Source: a virus
Virus record (IMG/VR): IMGVR_UViG_3300025093_001530
Span: 1 to 30,071 of that record
DNA: 30,071 bases
Direction: 5' to 3' (one strand)
Both the position numbers and the translations under genes were made by a program. Below the pieces are notes generated by a model that did no database searches, was not told the origin of the DNA, and saw nothing but the letters and a program-made list of their open reading frames with translations. Positions 28,394 through 30,071 of the stretch are shown piece after piece; position 1 is the first letter of the stretch, and each line of letters starts with the position of its first letter.

Positions 28394-28873
28394 ATGCAGT
28401 CAAAGAAACCAAAAAATGGTCAAAAAATTAAACCTAAAAGTAAAGAGCATTATGTAAATTCACGTGAGTTTAAACAAGCTATTGAAGAATACTATAACAG
28501 TGGTGATTGTAGTGATGAACTTGGTGATATGATTACTAAAATTGCTCATGGTTTAAGTTACGCTCCTAACTTTATCAATTATTCATATAAAGATGAAATG
28601 GTTGGTGATGCTATCGTTAAAATGTTTACAGCATTATTCAATAAAAAGTTTGATCTTAATGCTGTTGATAGTAAAGGTAACAAATATAATCCATTTTCAT
28701 ATTTTACCACGATTGCATTTCATGCATTTATTAACCGTATTAAGAAAGAAAAAAGACACTTTGATGCAGTTAATGAATACAAAGAACGTGTTTATGAAGA
28801 ACTAATGCACACAGAAGAGGCCGAACAAAAAGTATATGTTCGGCCTGCAAATGAAGAAGAACTGCATTATTAA
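28394..28873 (+). CDS. 55: gp55 late sigma factor
   Basis: The 159-residue protein is a gp55-family sigma: MVGDAIVKMFTALFNKKFD near residues 67-85 and FSYFTTIAFHAFINRIKKEK near 97-116 match the T4-type conserved core, and the acidic C-terminal tail is family-like. gp55 directs host RNA polymerase to TATAAATA late promoters with gp33 and the gp45 clamp; eight such boxes are visible in this window. A TATAAT box ends 6 nt before the ATG. A strong hairpin lies near its 3' end. It overlaps the convergent YibB-like gene by 4 nt. Confidence 0.92.
   Translation: MQSKKPKNGQKIKPKSKEHYVNSREFKQAIEEYYNSGDCSDELGDMITKIAHGLSYAPNFINYSYKDEMVGDAIVKMFTALFNKKFDLNAVDSKGNKYNPFSYFTTIAFHAFINRIKKEKRHFDAVNEYKERVYEELMHTEEAEQKVYVRPANEEELHY
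28818..28846. repeat. Strong hairpin at the 3' end of gene 55
   Basis: Perfect 10-bp stem AGGCCGAACA / TGTTCGGCCT with a 9-nt loop. It is inside gene 55 and begins 24 nt past the stop of the convergent YibB-like gene. There is no T-run on either strand. Confidence 0.6.
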
Positions 28874-29907
28874 GCAGATCGATATTCGGGTATAGAAGAC
28901 GGGGCATAGGTTTTAACTATGTCCCAAACTTTATAAAATTGTATCATACTTTTTCTCTTTTCATTTTCATCACCATAACATACAAATGCTGGATCATCTT
29001 GACCGTCATGAGGCCAATCATCAAAATGAATAGTAAATGGTTTACGTACTAAATTATAAGCACTTAAAATTATTTCTTCAGTAAAGAAATCTGATTTAGG
29101 TGGTCTTGTTGCTGCTAATTTTTCTAACCCATTTTCATAAAACTCAAATAGTTTATCAAATTCACTAGGTTTCAACCCAATTAAACCACCTACTAGTTGT
29201 TCACTAATCATAGGTTCATCTATACCGTAATCTTCTTTTAACAATTCACATAATGTATGAATATGATGAGAATTATACCATATATTGTTATGTTTAAATT
29301 CAAACATACCATGTTTAGTAATTAAAGCGTCAATACCTTTACCTATTTCAGGTGTGTAAATGTTGTTTTTATTCCAAGGCCAGTAATGACGTTTATCAAA
29401 GAAGTTATTAATTTCAACACCACCTTTACTAAAGGGTGTAAGAGCCCAATGAGTAATACCAGAATCAATCCAACAAAAATTATCAGTATTAAAAGGATTA
29501 AGATCAGCTACACTTTTTGTAAAGTATAATTTTCTATGACATAAAATTTCACATCTTGCATGAAAGAAACCGGGTTCTTCAGGATTAGTTTTTTTCCTTA
29601 ACTCGGTTTGTTCGATTTGGTAATCAATGCAAGACTCTCTATGTTCTCTAATTATGTCTTTATACTTAAAATCTCCTAGTTCACTTTTAAGAATTTTCCA
29701 TCTTTTTTCACCTGTTACGGAAGTTAAGTATTCTAGATACCTTTTAACTTTAGGATAACCTCTATCATCACAATACACAACAATTGGTAATCCAAAGTTA
29801 TAGATATTTTGTAATGATGAAAAGTAATATTGTTCTTGCCAACATCTTCCCCCTAAAGGTCCTTCTCTGTCGCTATAATAAACTGATGTAACTAGTGTGG
29901 TACTCAT
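28870..29907 (-). CDS. HtrL/YibB-like protein, putative glycosyltransferase-type fold (copy 2)
   Basis: The 345-residue protein is a paralog of the 7015-8082 product: LVTSVYYSDRE near residues 5-15, YFSSLQNIYNFGLP at 28-41, HARCEILCHRKL at 116-127, FCWIDSGITHW at 144-154 and HYWPWNKNNIY at 174-184. It shares the ending DDWPHDGQDDPAF with DNWNHGRENEPCF in copy 1. It is a lone minus-strand gene inserted between gp55 and gp47, which sit together in related phages, so it looks like a moron. AAGG about 8 nt before the ATG may be a ribosome binding site. Confidence 0.7.
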   Translation of the reverse strand: MSTTLVTSVYYSDREGPLGGRCWQEQYYFSSLQNIYNFGLPIVVYCDDRGYPKVKRYLEYLTSVTGEKRWKILKSELGDFKYKDIIREHRESCIDYQIEQTELRKKTNPEEPGFFHARCEILCHRKLYFTKSVADLNPFNTDNFCWIDSGITHWALTPFSKGGVEINNFFDKRHYWPWNKNNIYTPEIGKGIDALITKHGMFEFKHNNIWYNSHHIHTLCELLKEDYGIDEPMISEQLVGGLIGLKPSEFDKLFEFYENGLEKLAATRPPKSDFFTEEIILSAYNLVRKPFTIHFDDWPHDGQDDPAFVCYGDENEKRKSMIQFYKVWDIVKTYAPSSIPEYRSA

Positions 29908-29934
29908 TGATTTTACCTTGTTATATTATATTAT
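29907..29934 (+). promoter_or_regulatory. Early-type promoter of gene 47
   Basis: TTGATT (29907-29912), a 16-bp spacer and TATTAT (29929-29934), 7 nt before the GTG at 29942. The -35 touches the start codon of the divergent YibB-like gene. Confidence 0.6.
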
Positions 29935-29941
29935 TTAGAAA

Positions 29942-30071
29942 GTGAAAGATCTCTACTTCAAACAATCTAAGATTTGTTGTATATCCGATATTCATATTGG
30001 TGTTCATCAGAATAATAGTAGTTGGCATAAAGTTTTGTTAGATTGGTCGGATTGGTTATGTAAAGAGTTAA
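29942..30071 (+). CDS. 47: gp47/SbcD-like recombination nuclease, 5' part only
   Basis: About 43 codons are visible, beginning GTG at 29942, the only start in the open frame because a stop codon (29936-29938) precedes it. The N-terminal segment KICCISDIHIGVHQNNSSWH carries the metallophosphoesterase motif D-x-H (SDIHIGVH) of SbcD/Mre11-type nucleases, and the following WLCKEL is also family-like. In T4-type phages gp47 pairs with gp46 for recombination-dependent replication. Position after gp55 fits the known order. An early-type promoter (TTGATT, 16 bp, TATTAT) ends 7 nt before the start. Confidence 0.85.
   Translation, partial: MKDLYFKQSKICCISDIHIGVHQNNSSWHKVLLDWSDWLCKEL

Noticed and set aside
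1-30071. tRNA genes, CRISPR arrays or insertion sequences
   Set aside because: Gaps between genes are mostly under 50 nt, with no cloverleaf, regular repeat-spacer pattern or transposase seen by eye.

Overview
The window is about 30 kb of a very AT-rich, densely packed genome of a T4-superfamily tailed phage (myovirus), most likely marine. The core markers are the late sigma factor gp55, UvsW helicase, a UvsY-like recombination mediator and the start of a gp47/SbcD nuclease, in the order uvsY-like, uvsW, 55, 47. Marine T4-type accessory genes add weight: phoH, folE, queD- and queE-like genes, a 2OG-Fe(II) oxygenase, a retropepsin-like protease and a capsid-associated-type nucleotidyltransferase. 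TATAAATA boxes fit gp55-dependent late transcription. Secreted proteins (an outer-membrane barrel and a lipoprotein) point to a Gram-negative host. Low GC and gene content would suit a SAR11-type or similar marine host, but that is inference.

Layout. 1-4504 (minus): an operon with queE, a glycine-cleavage H protein, a DUF1796 protein, a three-part DUF5672/GT9-like fusion, a methyltransferase and a second partial gene sharing the fusion's N-terminal domain. 4506-5340 (plus): phoH, with a terminator buried in the next antisense gene. 5240-8672 (minus): queD, small basic and zinc-finger proteins, an HtrL/YibB-like protein and a sulfotransferase. 8690-9970 (plus): folE and an unknown late gene. 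9967-11289 (minus): 2OG-Fe(II) oxygenase, retropepsin-like protease and a histone H1/Hc1-like protein. 11329-12124 (plus): an outer-membrane protein with its own promoter and strong terminator. 12123-16449 (minus): two late operons with a zinc-ribbon protein, two DUF2589-type proteins, a large virion protein, a His-rich lipoprotein, a glycosyltransferase and a Cys-rich basic protein. 16459-16947 (plus): a conserved phage protein. 16944-24463 (minus): a sulfotransferase, nucleotidyltransferase, ligase-like protein, possible nuclease, GIY-YIG nuclease and head-type small proteins. 24443-30071 (plus, with one minus gene): uvsY-like, a sugar phosphatase/nucleotidyltransferase/glycosyltransferase cassette, uvsW, 55, a second YibB-like gene (minus) and 47.

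How it fits together. Two promoter classes recur. Early-type promoters are TTGAnn, exactly 16 bp, a TATAAT-like box, then only 5-8 nt to the start codon. Late TATAAATA boxes mostly lie 5-8 nt before the start codon. Both predict leaderless or nearly leaderless mRNAs, and Shine-Dalgarno motifs are largely absent. About a dozen glycan-related genes are scattered singly among core genes and suggest extensive modification of host surface or virion glycans. Around ten proteins begin with a short F/L-rich peptide ending in Glu, resembling T4 capsid-targeting sequences; this suggests that enzymes such as the nucleotidyltransferase, ligase-like protein and protease may be packaged in the head. No tRNA, CRISPR array, insertion sequence or integrase was seen, and no gene-free stretch exceeds 300 bases.
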